Virus record (IMG/VR): IMGVR_UViG_3300021075_000322 | Location: 1 to 38,341 of that record | Direction: 5' to 3' (one strand) | Length of the DNA: 38,341 nucleotides | Source: a virus | Shown here: positions 17,439 through 25,493 of the stretch, one piece after another | How positions within the stretch are numbered: position 1 is the first letter of the stretch | How the letters are laid out: each line of letters begins with the position of its first letter | Notes under the pieces: generated by a model | The model's input: the letters and a program-made list of their open reading frames with translations, nothing else | What the model was told of the DNA's origin: nothing | The model's database searches: none | Translations under genes and position numbers: made by a program

Positions 17439-17804
17439 TTAGATCTTGAAGTTTGTGAGAAATACTTTTATGTATTGCCCAGCCGTAGTAGCCGCAGTAA
17501 GAGCAATACCGCGTACAGTATTAGCAGCTGTTACGGTAGTAATTGCTTTCCCTGCTGTTGTAGCCGTTACTTTGTCTCCAATGGCAATAGCAGCAGAAGC
17601 CTCAACTTCAGCACATCCTTCGTGTTGAAGTGCAACAGGACTTCCACTCGTAGCGGACTCAAGTGTCACTCCAAGAATAATATCGGTGCCGGCAGTAGCG
17701 TGAATTCCAGATTCCGCTCCGGTCCCGAGCTTCACAAATCGTGCTTTCACAACATCTGCTTCGGTTTTTACGGAGAATACTGGTTCTTTAGAAATGGTAC
17801 TCAT
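17439..17804 (-). CDS. Capsid decoration/cement protein (DUF2190-like)
   Basis: This 121-residue Ala/Thr/Gly-rich beta protein contains VVKARFVKLGTGAESGIHAT, ILGVTLESATSGSPVALQHE and AIGDKVTATTAGK. These are the pattern of DUF2190/head decoration proteins, which stabilise the capsid surface. It lies between protease/scaffold and the major capsid gene. Confidence 0.8.
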   Translation of the reverse strand: MSTISKEPVFSVKTEADVVKARFVKLGTGAESGIHATAGTDIILGVTLESATSGSPVALQHEGCAEVEASAAIAIGDKVTATTAGKAITTVTAANTVRGIALTAATTAGQYIKVFLTNFKI

Positions 17805-17833
17805 AGGTTTTTTGGTAAGGGAATAAAAAAGTT

Positions 17834-18451
17834 TTACAAAGTCTTTGCCATGTCAGGCTGTGCTTTATAAAAAGCCTCCTGAAGAGTGGTAATAGACGCC
17901 GATGGGTTTTTGGAAAGGAACTCCGTCTTAAAAGCAGCGTATGCACTGTCGGAATCAACCCCATCTCCTTTGGATGATCCCATTTCAGAGAGATTGATTC
18001 CGGGCAAAGCCTCCCAAGATGCAAAAACCGCATCAGACTGAGCCAGAGAAAGAGACATCAAAAGCGAAACATTCTTCTCAATGTCTTTGGGAAGTACCTT
18101 CCCAACCTTTGAGAGTTCGGTAACGCGTGCCACCTCTGACTTTTTTCGAGCATCAAGTTCCATTGCCTCCATTCTCTTCTTCGTTTCTGCCAATTCTGCT
18201 CGTGCCTGAGAAAGTTCTAATGCAGTAGCGAAATCTTTAGAAGCATCCGTAGGAGCTGGAACAACTGGAGTAGTCGGTGCAGGAGGTGTTGATTCCTCAA
18301 TTTTTGCCTCTACTTCAGCAACCTGAGTTTCAATTTCTGCTTTTTCATCATCTGAAAGACACGCACACGCGGTCTTTAACAATGAGAATTCCGAAGCAGT
18401 AACGGACTTCTTCCCAGCAAGGGAAGCAAGAAGTGTTTTAAGAACTTCCAT
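17834..18451 (-). CDS. Nested in-frame scaffold gene (Mu gpZ-like)
   Basis: An internal ATG at 18451 begins MEVLKTLLASLAGKKSVTAS and would give a 205-residue scaffold sharing its end with the protease. This ATG is preceded by TATTACCCCTTTTCCC, the same leader type used before independent genes here. That is the main reason to call it a real start. In Mu, scaffold Z is made from an internal start in protease gene I in the same way (established knowledge). Confidence 0.7.
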   Translation of the reverse strand: MEVLKTLLASLAGKKSVTASEFSLLKTACACLSDDEKAEIETQVAEVEAKIEESTPPAPTTPVVPAPTDASKDFATALELSQARAELAETKKRMEAMELDARKKSEVARVTELSKVGKVLPKDIEKNVSLLMSLSLAQSDAVFASWEALPGINLSEMGSSKGDGVDSDSAYAAFKTEFLSKNPSASITTLQEAFYKAQPDMAKTL

Positions 18452-18985
18452 GGGAAAAGGGGTAATAGAATTGGAAAATTTGGTTGGCTTATCAGCACCA
18501 CTCGCTTCTACGGCTTTCATGCCGGATACAAAGGGAATGTTGGTGAGCGCCGCACCGGTCAACACATTGTTGTATTGCTTTTTTGTTTCGTCGTCTTCCC
18601 ACACCCAAGATATTTCGGCAGAAATATATCTCCATTCTCCGTCTCTAATAGATTCCCTTGCTTTTGGTGTCCAATTCACAAGACCCCAAAGAGAATCCTC
18701 TCGAATCTCGAGTTCTGTAATCCATCCCGCAGCTTCTTCGCACCGCTCATGTCCGTAGTTCAATTGCAATTCGTTTATAGATTGTCTCAAAACATTTTTC
18801 TTGAAGTTCTTTACAAAATCATCAAGGTGCATTTTGGTAACGAGAAACTGTTTATAACTTTCACTCCAATCTCCTACGCGGATAATCTCCGTCCAAAATG
18901 GTGCATCTCCTTCAGAGAGTTCAATTTTTCTCTTATTACTGAGGTATGCAGTATTTTTCGGTGGTGTAATCGTTTTCTTATTCAT
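17834..18985 (-). CDS. Mu-like prohead protease (gpI type) with C-terminal scaffold region
   Basis: This 383-residue protein matures the prohead. The N-terminal approx. 170 residues match the Mu I protease family: QLNYGHERCEEAAGWITELE, DSLWGLVNWTPKARESIRDG, EWRYISAEI and TGAALTNIPFVSGM. The C-terminal approx. 205 residues are helical, with Glu/Ala-rich coiled coil and a Pro/Thr linker, as in scaffolds. The start at 18985 follows TTTATTTTTTACCC and lies 14 bases after the portal stop; the longer upstream reading overlaps the portal gene. A nested scaffold gene starts in frame at 18451. Confidence 0.85.
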   Translation of the reverse strand: MNKKTITPPKNTAYLSNKRKIELSEGDAPFWTEIIRVGDWSESYKQFLVTKMHLDDFVKNFKKNVLRQSINELQLNYGHERCEEAAGWITELEIREDSLWGLVNWTPKARESIRDGEWRYISAEISWVWEDDETKKQYNNVLTGAALTNIPFVSGMKAVEASGADKPTKFSNSITPFPMEVLKTLLASLAGKKSVTASEFSLLKTACACLSDDEKAEIETQVAEVEAKIEESTPPAPTTPVVPAPTDASKDFATALELSQARAELAETKKRMEAMELDARKKSEVARVTELSKVGKVLPKDIEKNVSLLMSLSLAQSDAVFASWEALPGINLSEMGSSKGDGVDSDSAYAAFKTEFLSKNPSASITTLQEAFYKAQPDMAKTL

Positions 18986-18999
18986 GGGTAAAAAATAAA

Positions 19000-21144
19000 T
19001 TATTTTTTGGTAATTTTCGCAGCAGGAGAATCCGGAGAAACGGGCATTGCTGTCTTCGGTTGTAAATATGGCCATGGTTTCCCTTTATACAGATCCTTTA
19101 TTTCTTTTGGGACTCCGGTCTCTGCTGGCTTTCCTACTTCACTCCGTAAAATAGCCACCAACCGAGACCGGCAACGATAATGGAGTGGTGGTTTTGGAAG
19201 ATCTGCAGCATCCTTCGATACTCGACCGTCCAACGACGCACAAAGAGGAGAAGTCCTTGCATCTAAAATTGCCGAATATTCCCAGCCCCATATTTCGGAC
19301 TGAAAATTTTCGTACACCGTTCCAATCCCTTGGTTTACTCCACCCGTTACAAGAATTGGCACCAGATTCTCAATTTGCATCACTGCCCGTGCATCCATTG
19401 CTTTCTTGGCAATCGCAATAGCACCCGCACTTTCCCCCGCACGGATTGCATTTTGAGTATTCAAAACTGCCTCATTCTTAACATCCTCAGCGTGTTTTTC
19501 TGCCAAAGCGTACGAATGGTCTTTGATAAAATTCTTGTCTGCCTCCGGTGTGGGGATCCGCCCACTCTTCCCCATTTCTCGTATTGCCTCAGTTTTCCCA
19601 AACTCATACGAAGCCATGTACGCCTTCTCAATTTCCATTTGCATGGCATAAATCTCTTGCGTCAAAACCGTAACGGGGACGGTCACACTTCCACCGTTTG
19701 CAATCTGTCCGGAAAGATAATCCGCAATGCGATTCTTCATGACTTCGGAATGGGTCTCCAAAATCTTCTGAACTTCTTTTTCGTGTGCATCAAAAAATTT
19801 CTGGAGTTTCGTCCAATCCACCTTGTCCTCTGCGAGTGTAAGAGACCTTTTGGAAAGAAATGTTCCGTGAGAGTGTCCATCATGCGACGCATCTGCCCCG
19901 TCTTCTTCTTTTTGTCCTGCTGGCTCTGGCAAAGGCGTTGCTTCTTCCGATTTTTCCGGCAGTTTCATCATTCCTCGAATCATGTTTTCTGTCGTATCGT
20001 CGGCCGTCAACATTCCCGCATCGGCAAGAGTCTTAATAATTTGCGAAAGTTTTTCCATCTTGTTTCTCCCAATATCGGAAACCGTCAAAGTGGGGTATTT
20101 TTCAACCCCATCAAAATTCAGATCTACAATTTCCCTCACCAATTCTCTTTGCACAGCCTCCGCAATATATTCCGCCGTCGCTTGAGCCGACATAAACGCC
20201 AAATCCTGCTGAGAGTCGTTCTGGGCATTCCCTCCTTTCTCAATTCCAATACTCAAAAACTGCATCAATGCCGATTTCTCAATTTGCCGGTCGTGGTGGT
20301 TTATTCCGGGCTCAAAATCAAACTCTCCACCACCCACTGTTTTAAACGAGAATTCAACGCCTCCTTTTTCTAAAATATACGCCTCCTCACTGCTTCTAAT
20401 GTTCTTCAGCGTCAAAATTGTATCTGCCTCCTCTTCCTCACTTGGCATTTTTCCTTCTGGAAACTTTGCGGCCGGTATTCCCGTTCCACTTCTCTCCGCT
20501 CCAATTGCTTGGATTTTGTAGAAATTCTCTTTGTACACCCAGTGCTTGTATGCCGCCCTCAAAATCGAAACTCCTTCGTAGTTGTCTCCTTCTTGGTGTA
20601 ACGCCAAGTGAAAAATCTTCCATGCTGGTATTTCCAACTGCTGCATCATACCATCTTTCATGGCGTACTGTGTTATTCCAGCACTTCCATCTTTCAACTG
20701 CCACCTCAAAATACTTTTTGGCAATCTTGGTGCCAATTTTGAGTACATCAATTCCGTACCCATCACTTCATAACACTTCTCAAAATTCATAAACCCAAAA
20801 TCCAGCATCAAAAGAGAGTGTCTCAAAAAATCACGCCATACCAATTTCTCAAAAAACTGGCGTTCGCAGAATTCCGCAATCTGTATGTCTTTCTCGTCTT
20901 CACTCGCGGGTACAAAACTCCACTTTGCCCCCAGTATCGGTCCTTTACACGCCGAAATCACTCCCGCTACCGTTCCATCTCCCTTCCTCATTTTATCGTA
21001 CACGGAGATACAGTTCGGGAAAGTGAGTTCTGGATTGTAGTCTTCGTTAATAAACCCCGCATACTTCGTAGTTCCAGATCCTCCTAATTCCATTGTCAAT
21101 TCTTTCGTCTTTGCCGGCAAAATGCTTTCGTCTGTAGTAAGCAA
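19000..21144 (-). CDS. Portal protein (DUF935) fused to MuF-like head morphogenesis domain
   Basis: This is a 714-residue protein. Residues about 20-400 match the Mu gp29/DUF935 portal family: ISVYDKMRKGDGTVAGVISA, RDFLRHSLLMLDFGFMNFEK and GINHHDRQIEKSALMQFLSI. After an acidic/His linker (EEDGADASHDGHSHG), residues about 430-714 include the MuF motif SAILDARTSPLCASLDGRV, then PPLHYRCRSRLV. Portal and MuF are separate genes in Mu. The reading starts with TTG at 21144, preceded by TTAACTTACTCCC; an ATG at 21096 (MELGGSGTTKYAG) is an alternative. Confidence 0.88.
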   Translation of the reverse strand: MLTTDESILPAKTKELTMELGGSGTTKYAGFINEDYNPELTFPNCISVYDKMRKGDGTVAGVISACKGPILGAKWSFVPASEDEKDIQIAEFCERQFFEKLVWRDFLRHSLLMLDFGFMNFEKCYEVMGTELMYSKLAPRLPKSILRWQLKDGSAGITQYAMKDGMMQQLEIPAWKIFHLALHQEGDNYEGVSILRAAYKHWVYKENFYKIQAIGAERSGTGIPAAKFPEGKMPSEEEEADTILTLKNIRSSEEAYILEKGGVEFSFKTVGGGEFDFEPGINHHDRQIEKSALMQFLSIGIEKGGNAQNDSQQDLAFMSAQATAEYIAEAVQRELVREIVDLNFDGVEKYPTLTVSDIGRNKMEKLSQIIKTLADAGMLTADDTTENMIRGMMKLPEKSEEATPLPEPAGQKEEDGADASHDGHSHGTFLSKRSLTLAEDKVDWTKLQKFFDAHEKEVQKILETHSEVMKNRIADYLSGQIANGGSVTVPVTVLTQEIYAMQMEIEKAYMASYEFGKTEAIREMGKSGRIPTPEADKNFIKDHSYALAEKHAEDVKNEAVLNTQNAIRAGESAGAIAIAKKAMDARAVMQIENLVPILVTGGVNQGIGTVYENFQSEIWGWEYSAILDARTSPLCASLDGRVSKDAADLPKPPLHYRCRSRLVAILRSEVGKPAETGVPKEIKDLYKGKPWPYLQPKTAMPVSPDSPAAKITKK

Positions 21145-21199
21145 GGGAGTAAGTTAATCGCTCCCCGTATTGTCAAGCGGTAAACCATAAAACGGAATG

Positions 21200-21218
21200 C
21201 CAAAAGGTGTACACTTTC
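21200..21218 (+). repeat. GTGTACAC palindromic repeat, copy 3
   Basis: CCAAAAGGTGTACACTTTC is identical to the copies at 8245 and 14502. It lies in the 79-base gap between the terminase stop (21224) and the portal start (21144). Confidence 0.85.
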
Positions 21219-21223
21219 AAAGG

Positions 21224-22570
21224 TTAAAAAGTGCGATTACGAAGCCCAGCCGTAACCATCCCACTCGTATTTTCCCGGTCTTTATCTTTCGGTCTTTCGT
21301 ACTTTGCATTCCATACCGAAAGACCGATTTTCATCATGCAAACATAGCGTGCCGCGTCAATACAATGATTAAACGCATCAATGGGCTCATTGATAGTATT
21401 TCCCTCTTTGTCAGTCTTCCATTTGTACCGCTGAAACTCTTTCCGAAGATTTATTGACCGTGCCGTTACATGAATCGGTTTCTGCTTCATCACCGAAATA
21501 CCGTAATTTATAGAATCCGCGCCTTTCCGTACCGCGTGCACATTCCACCCCATCCGAAAGAGTTCCTCAATACTTTTCGGCTCCGCAGAATCTGCAATAA
21601 TTTCTGCAGACCGAGAAACAAATTTTTCTTTCATTTTTTCAGCAATATCTGAGTTCGTCAGACCGTACTCGTAAAACACCTCGTCCAAAAATATTCCATC
21701 ACTATTCATGGCGACACGAATAAACGGACTCGGGTCATTCGTAAATCCAAAATCGAGCCCATACCCCAAAAGTTTTGCGTTCTCCGGCATCTCATCCACC
21801 ACCGTAATATTTTGGAATACCAACCCCGTAATTTTCCCATAGTTCCCATTCCCAAAAACTTCCCAGAGTTGCTTGTCTACTTTTTGGAGGTATTCAATCT
21901 CCTCCACTTCCGTATCCGAAAGAAACGGATTGTCTCGGTATGTCGAAACAATCACATCCACATCGCCCTTCTCAACGGCACGCTTCATCTCGAGTTCTTT
22001 GTTGATCCACACTTGCTCATCGTCAGGATTAAAATCGATGATCACTTTGTATTTTGTTCGAAAATTGAGTTGGTGAAACTCATTGTAAGTAATCTCATTC
22101 GCCTCATTCGGGTAGAGTATATCTTGCTTCATTCCTCTCGCTTTTTGGATGTCATCGATACCGGAAAAAATAATCTTCCGTGCTCCGTACTCAATAATTC
22201 GGTCCGACTTGTTGTGATGCACTCGACTATAAAGACTTTCCCCATTTGTGTTTTCTATATCCACTGGCGTAGAAGTAAGAACGGATAAAATATCAGCCAT
22301 TACTGTACCTTTCAGAGTTGCCCCATACTTCCGAATTATACGAAAAACACCGCTCTCCATAGGAGCCTCTCCTTCCATCCATTCCCCAGTAAAAAGCCAA
22401 TTTACTGCATACTGAGAAATAGAATATGTTTTTCCAGACCTTGTTCCTCCACGGTTTATAGTAATTCGTTTTTTGCTTTTATAGTTTTTGATATAGACGG
22501 GAGTGACCTCCATTACTGGAATAAAGCCGTCAATCTTCTGTACTTTTCGTGGTCTTCCTCGTGGCTTCAT
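21224..22570 (-). CDS. terL: Terminase large subunit
   Basis: This 448-residue DNA-packaging motor has a Walker A motif GGTRSGKT (residues 41-48) and the ATPase segment KQDILYPNEANEITYNEFHQ. It also has the C-terminal nuclease, with LGYGLDFGFTNDPSPF, IIADSAEPKSIEELFRMGWN and DAFNHCIDAARY supplying acidic residues. The pattern is of the PBSX-type large subunit. The first residues, MKPRGRPRKVQ, are AT-hook-like and overlap the small subunit gene by 41 bases; a start at MEVTPVYIKN is a shorter alternative. Confidence 0.95.
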   Translation of the reverse strand: MKPRGRPRKVQKIDGFIPVMEVTPVYIKNYKSKKRITINRGGTRSGKTYSISQYAVNWLFTGEWMEGEAPMESGVFRIIRKYGATLKGTVMADILSVLTSTPVDIENTNGESLYSRVHHNKSDRIIEYGARKIIFSGIDDIQKARGMKQDILYPNEANEITYNEFHQLNFRTKYKVIIDFNPDDEQVWINKELEMKRAVEKGDVDVIVSTYRDNPFLSDTEVEEIEYLQKVDKQLWEVFGNGNYGKITGLVFQNITVVDEMPENAKLLGYGLDFGFTNDPSPFIRVAMNSDGIFLDEVFYEYGLTNSDIAEKMKEKFVSRSAEIIADSAEPKSIEELFRMGWNVHAVRKGADSINYGISVMKQKPIHVTARSINLRKEFQRYKWKTDKEGNTINEPIDAFNHCIDAARYVCMMKIGLSVWNAKYERPKDKDRENTSGMVTAGLRNRTF

Positions 22571-22943
22571 TGGATTTTGGCGAAATAATTTTCAGTGCAA
22601 TGGCGGTAATAGGCTTTCCTTCAGTAGTCATATCCATCTCTTTTTTCTCCACATACCCCCGTTTTTTTCCTTTTGTTTTGAGATAAAAAATAATACTCGT
22701 CGTGTCTCCATCACGGATTTTTTTCAGAAGTGCGCTCTCCGCAAAATCCACTTCTCTTTCCGTAATTTCCTCCACTTGTTTCCTAAAATTTTCGTCATCC
22801 TCCATCCACTTGTAATAAATTTTTCTCTTCTCATTCACCATTTCACACGCAGTGGTAACAATCCCCATGGTGCTGGTAAGAGCTTTTATCATGAGCTCTT
22901 TCCGTTTTTTTACGCCTAACTCTGTTCGGATTTTTCTGGGCAT
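22530..22943 (-). CDS. terS: Terminase small subunit-like DNA-binding protein
   Basis: This 137-residue protein contains a helix-turn-helix typical of small terminase subunits (ALTSTMGIVTTACEMVNEKR, then KIYYKWMEDDENFRKQVEEI). It continues with FAESALLKKIRDGDTTSIIF and a KTKGKKRGYVEK block, as in phBC6A51-type small subunits. It would recognise the packaging site and precedes the large subunit. The start at 22943 lies five bases after the methyltransferase stop. Confidence 0.8.
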   Translation of the reverse strand: MPRKIRTELGVKKRKELMIKALTSTMGIVTTACEMVNEKRKIYYKWMEDDENFRKQVEEITEREVDFAESALLKKIRDGDTTSIIFYLKTKGKKRGYVEKKEMDMTTEGKPITAIALKIISPKSNEATRKTTKSTED

Positions 22944-22948
22944 ATTTT

Positions 22949-24178
22949 TTAAGAAATCTTCTCCGCCTTTTTTCCCGTAAACTTTTCCCACCGTGAAATA
23001 ATCCGATGGCAATATTTCTGATCCATTTCCATTACTCTAGATTTGCGGCCCGATTGTTCACACGCCATCAAAGTGGATCCACTCCCGCCAAAGAGATCAA
23101 GAACAATAAACCCTTTCTCTGAATGTTTCAAAAGAGCTCGTTCTGCAAGTCTCACGGGTTTTTGTGTGGGGTGAATATATTCCGAAGTAATATCTCGTTT
23201 TTCATACCAAACATCCATTGCGTCTTGATATTCTCCAGCAGTTACAAACGCATCTTTCAAGTTCCTTGGAAACTCCCGGGAAAAATGTTTCTTCCCTTTT
23301 TTCCATCCCAAAAGGCAAGGCTCGTAGCAATGGTGGTAGTCCTGAGACTTCGCCAAAACCATAGACTCTTTCAACCAAATAAGCGTCTGAGAAATTTTCC
23401 ATCCCGTTTTTTGGAATGCTTGAAAAGAATTGTGGTGCTGCGAGTGTGCAAACCACCAATACAAAACGGCAGAATCTTCCGATACCTCGTAAATATTTTT
23501 GAGAACGGAAGTATAAAACTCAACGCACTCCGCATCGCTTTTGTCATCGTTTAAAATTGTTCCGTTCGCGGACGCGTATTTTCCGGTGTTGTAACTCGCA
23601 CCGTCTGGAGAATGGTAGTCGACATTGTACGGAGGGTCTGTAAATACCAGCTGTGATTTTTCTTCTCCCATAAGCCGCAAAACATCCTCTCGAGAAGTGC
23701 TATCCCCGCACATCAATCGGTGCTCACCGAGTTTATAAATATCTCCGCACTGCACCGATACTTTTCCGTTTTCGTCTCTCGTAAAATCATCCTCCGAAAG
23801 CACTAAATCCATTTCAGGGAACTCTACTTCAAGCCCCCAATCACCAAGAACTTTCTCATCAAAAAATTCTTGCAATAAAACTAAGTCAAACTCTCCTCCG
23901 TTCGCGTTTAACCGAATATTCAACTCTTTTTCATCCTCTTCCGACAATTCAACAAAAAAAACGGGAACTGTTTTATTCCCCATCTCTTCCCATACTTTTA
24001 CCCGTTGGTGTCCACCAATGATAATATTCAATCCGTCTTTGGAGTTCACCACAATTGGATCCACAAAGCCAAACTTCTCAAGGCTCTTTTTTAAATGCTC
24101 CTTCTGCAGGAGTGAAATTTTCCGCGGATTGTATTTTGCTGGAGATAAAGCCGATATTAAGATTTCTTGAATTTCCAT
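22949..24178 (-). CDS. ParB-like domain fused to DNA (adenine-N6/cytosine-N4) methyltransferase
   Basis: This 409-residue protein has two domains. Residues about 1-90 match ParB/Srx-type nuclease domains (SPAKYNPRKISLLQKEHLKK, then IIIGGHQRVKVWEEMG). The rest is a beta-class methyltransferase with catalytic DPPY (181-184, TDPPYNVDY), SEYIHPTQKPVRLAERALLK and the AdoMet loop LDLFGGSGSTL. No restriction partner lies beside it. In phages such orphan enzymes protect DNA from host restriction. It is immediately upstream of the terminase genes. Confidence 0.92.
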   Translation of the reverse strand: MEIQEILISALSPAKYNPRKISLLQKEHLKKSLEKFGFVDPIVVNSKDGLNIIIGGHQRVKVWEEMGNKTVPVFFVELSEEDEKELNIRLNANGGEFDLVLLQEFFDEKVLGDWGLEVEFPEMDLVLSEDDFTRDENGKVSVQCGDIYKLGEHRLMCGDSTSREDVLRLMGEEKSQLVFTDPPYNVDYHSPDGASYNTGKYASANGTILNDDKSDAECVEFYTSVLKNIYEVSEDSAVLYWWFAHSQHHNSFQAFQKTGWKISQTLIWLKESMVLAKSQDYHHCYEPCLLGWKKGKKHFSREFPRNLKDAFVTAGEYQDAMDVWYEKRDITSEYIHPTQKPVRLAERALLKHSEKGFIVLDLFGGSGSTLMACEQSGRKSRVMEMDQKYCHRIISRWEKFTGKKAEKIS

Positions 24179-24217
24179 ATTCTTTAGTTTTGAGGATTTT
24201 TTAGAAATAAAACAGGT

Positions 24218-24235
24218 GAAAAGGTGTACACTTTC
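24218..24235 (+). repeat. GTGTACAC palindromic repeat, copy 4
   Basis: GAAAAGGTGTACACTTTC matches the other three copies over AAAAGGTGTACACTTTC. It touches the stop codon of the HTH gene and lies 40 bases before the methyltransferase start. Confidence 0.75.
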
Positions 24236-24456
24236 TATTTTTTTCGTATTTTTTCATGGTTTATTGCAATAAAAAAATAAAATAAACGGTTTATTTGGGA
24301 ACAAATACGCTTAACGGAACTCAAAGAAAGACTGCTATCCATGGCAACCTTTTTCTGGGGGAACCCTTTAAAAAGCATGATAGCTATCCTTTTTTCAACC
24401 GGTCTTAAAAGTCCAGAATTTATAAAATCTTGATCAAATGCGTATCGTTTTTTCAT
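24235..24456 (-). CDS. Small helix-turn-helix DNA-binding protein
   Basis: This 73-residue basic protein has an HTH at about residues 18-58 (LRPVEKRIAIMLFKGFPQKK, then SLSSVKRICSQINRLF). It resembles LuxR/sigma-70 region 4-type recognition domains. It lies between the replication gene and the methyltransferase/terminase block, a plausible site for a late-gene activator. A palindromic repeat immediately downstream could be its target; this is inference. Confidence 0.65.
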   Translation of the reverse strand: MKKRYAFDQDFINSGLLRPVEKRIAIMLFKGFPQKKVAMDSSLSLSSVKRICSQINRLFYFFIAINHEKIRKK

Positions 24457-24492
24457 AGGTTTAGAAGTAAAAAATAATCCCTCAAAAAATCA

Positions 24493-25389
24493 TTATCCCT
24501 CAAAAGTCTCTTCAAATTCCTTTCGTTTTTGAGCTTCAGCAGTGGATAAAACCCGCTCCATGTCTCCCTTGTCGTTTACCAGCCCACAAATTTCATGAAA
24601 AATCCCTTTCGCTCGCCCTTCAAGACTTGGGATACCCGCCCAAAGCCCACAAAGCCGGACCTTCCGAATAAATTCCACCTTGCTCTCTGGTGAAAGTTTT
24701 TCTGATTGAAGAAGGGTTTTGTCGATGTAGTGATGGTCTACCCACTGTTTTTCTAAAACTTTTTCTTTCCACAATTCCACCGCTTGCTCGTCGGTTTTAG
24801 GCGGGGCACCGGCGTTACTTTCCTCACTCGGCGGAAAGTTTTTGGTTTCTTTCACGAAATTTTTTATTTCCCCGATTTTTTGGAAATCATTTTTTTCCGG
24901 TTTTAGAATTTCTTCGCTTTCGGAAATTTTTTGCGAAAAACTTTTTTCTTTTTCTTTTTCTTTTTTAAGAAAGTTCGGTTCAGTTCGGTTCGGTTCAGTT
25001 CGGTTCGGTTCAGTTCGGTTCGGTTCTAGTTGGCTACACTTGCTATCACTTGCTATTTTTGGAATGGCTAAAATAGCGGTAGGCATTTCCTCTTTGCCTT
25101 TGCTATCGTTTGCCATTTCTTGGCTTTCTTCTGCCTTCCCCCATCTTTTTTGTGCTCCTATTTTTCCTAAATGAGATCTTTTTTCACAAAGATTTTTATA
25201 CTCCTCTTCGTCTTTCAAAAATTGAGATTTAAGAATATCGAATACCAATTCTAACTCAAAAGGAAGTGCGACTTCTTCGCCATTGTGAAATTTCATGCAG
25301 GCACGAAATAATTTTCCGAGCTGATCGTCGGAAAGTTTTTCAGAAAAACTCATTTTGTCCGGGTAAAAAAGTATGCCTGGTTTGATCAT
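24493..25389 (-). CDS. Phage replication-type protein, DUF6291 N-terminus
   Basis: This 298-residue protein starts MIKPGILFYPDKMSFSEKLS. The pattern ILFYPD...LSDDQLGKLFRACMKFHNGE, EKRSHLGKIGAQKRWGK is that of DUF6291 proteins found in phage replication modules. A tandem EPNRT repeat (EPNRTEPNRTEPNRTEPN) and a charged linker follow. The C-terminal approx. 90 residues (VDHHYIDKTLLQSEKLSPES) look DnaD-like or helical. The DNA encoding the repeat is an array of 15-bp units. The start at 25389 follows TTTTTTAACCTCCC and a T/C-rich tract; the longer upstream reading crosses a structured leader. Confidence 0.75.
   Translation of the reverse strand: MIKPGILFYPDKMSFSEKLSDDQLGKLFRACMKFHNGEEVALPFELELVFDILKSQFLKDEEEYKNLCEKRSHLGKIGAQKRWGKAEESQEMANDSKGKEEMPTAILAIPKIASDSKCSQLEPNRTEPNRTEPNRTEPNFLKKEKEKEKSFSQKISESEEILKPEKNDFQKIGEIKNFVKETKNFPPSEESNAGAPPKTDEQAVELWKEKVLEKQWVDHHYIDKTLLQSEKLSPESKVEFIRKVRLCGLWAGIPSLEGRAKGIFHEICGLVNDKGDMERVLSTAEAQKRKEFEETFEG
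24972..25026 (+). repeat. 15-bp tandem repeats (iteron-like) inside the replication gene
   Basis: One 10-bp partial unit (AGTTCGGTTC, 24972-24981) is followed by three exact copies of AGTTCGGTTCGGTTC (24982-24996, 24997-25011, 25012-25026). They encode the EPNRT repeat. Initiator-binding iterons inside the initiator gene define the origin in lambda (gene O), so this may be the replication origin. Nearby TGCTAT repeats (25040-25060) may extend it. Confidence 0.8.
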
Positions 25390-25424
25390 AGAAGAAGAAA
25401 AAAGGGAGGTTAAAAAACTCAAGT

Positions 25425-25485
25425 GTGCCGACCCCCGAGAAACCTCCAAGAAACTCAGAGGTAGGCACGCCAGAATCTTTTCTGG
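25425..25485 (-). promoter_or_regulatory. Structured leader upstream of the replication gene
   Basis: The 104-base gap before the DUF6291 gene contains nested pairings: GTGCC/GGCAC (25425-25429 with 25464-25468) enclosing ACCTC/GAGGT, plus a second hairpin CCAGAATCTTTTCTGG (25470-25485). On the minus-strand transcript the outer stem is followed within seven bases by a T6 run. It could act as an attenuator or a translation-control leader. Confidence 0.5.
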
Positions 25486-25493
25486 GGGGAATA

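Noticed and set aside
19330-20373. Plus-strand open frame of 347 codons
   Set aside because: It is antisense to the well-supported portal-MuF gene, has Cys/His/Phe-rich composition without any family pattern, and lacks a leader.
24972-25026. CRISPR array
   Set aside because: The units are contiguous 15-bp tandem repeats with no spacers, and they encode an EPNRT protein repeat.
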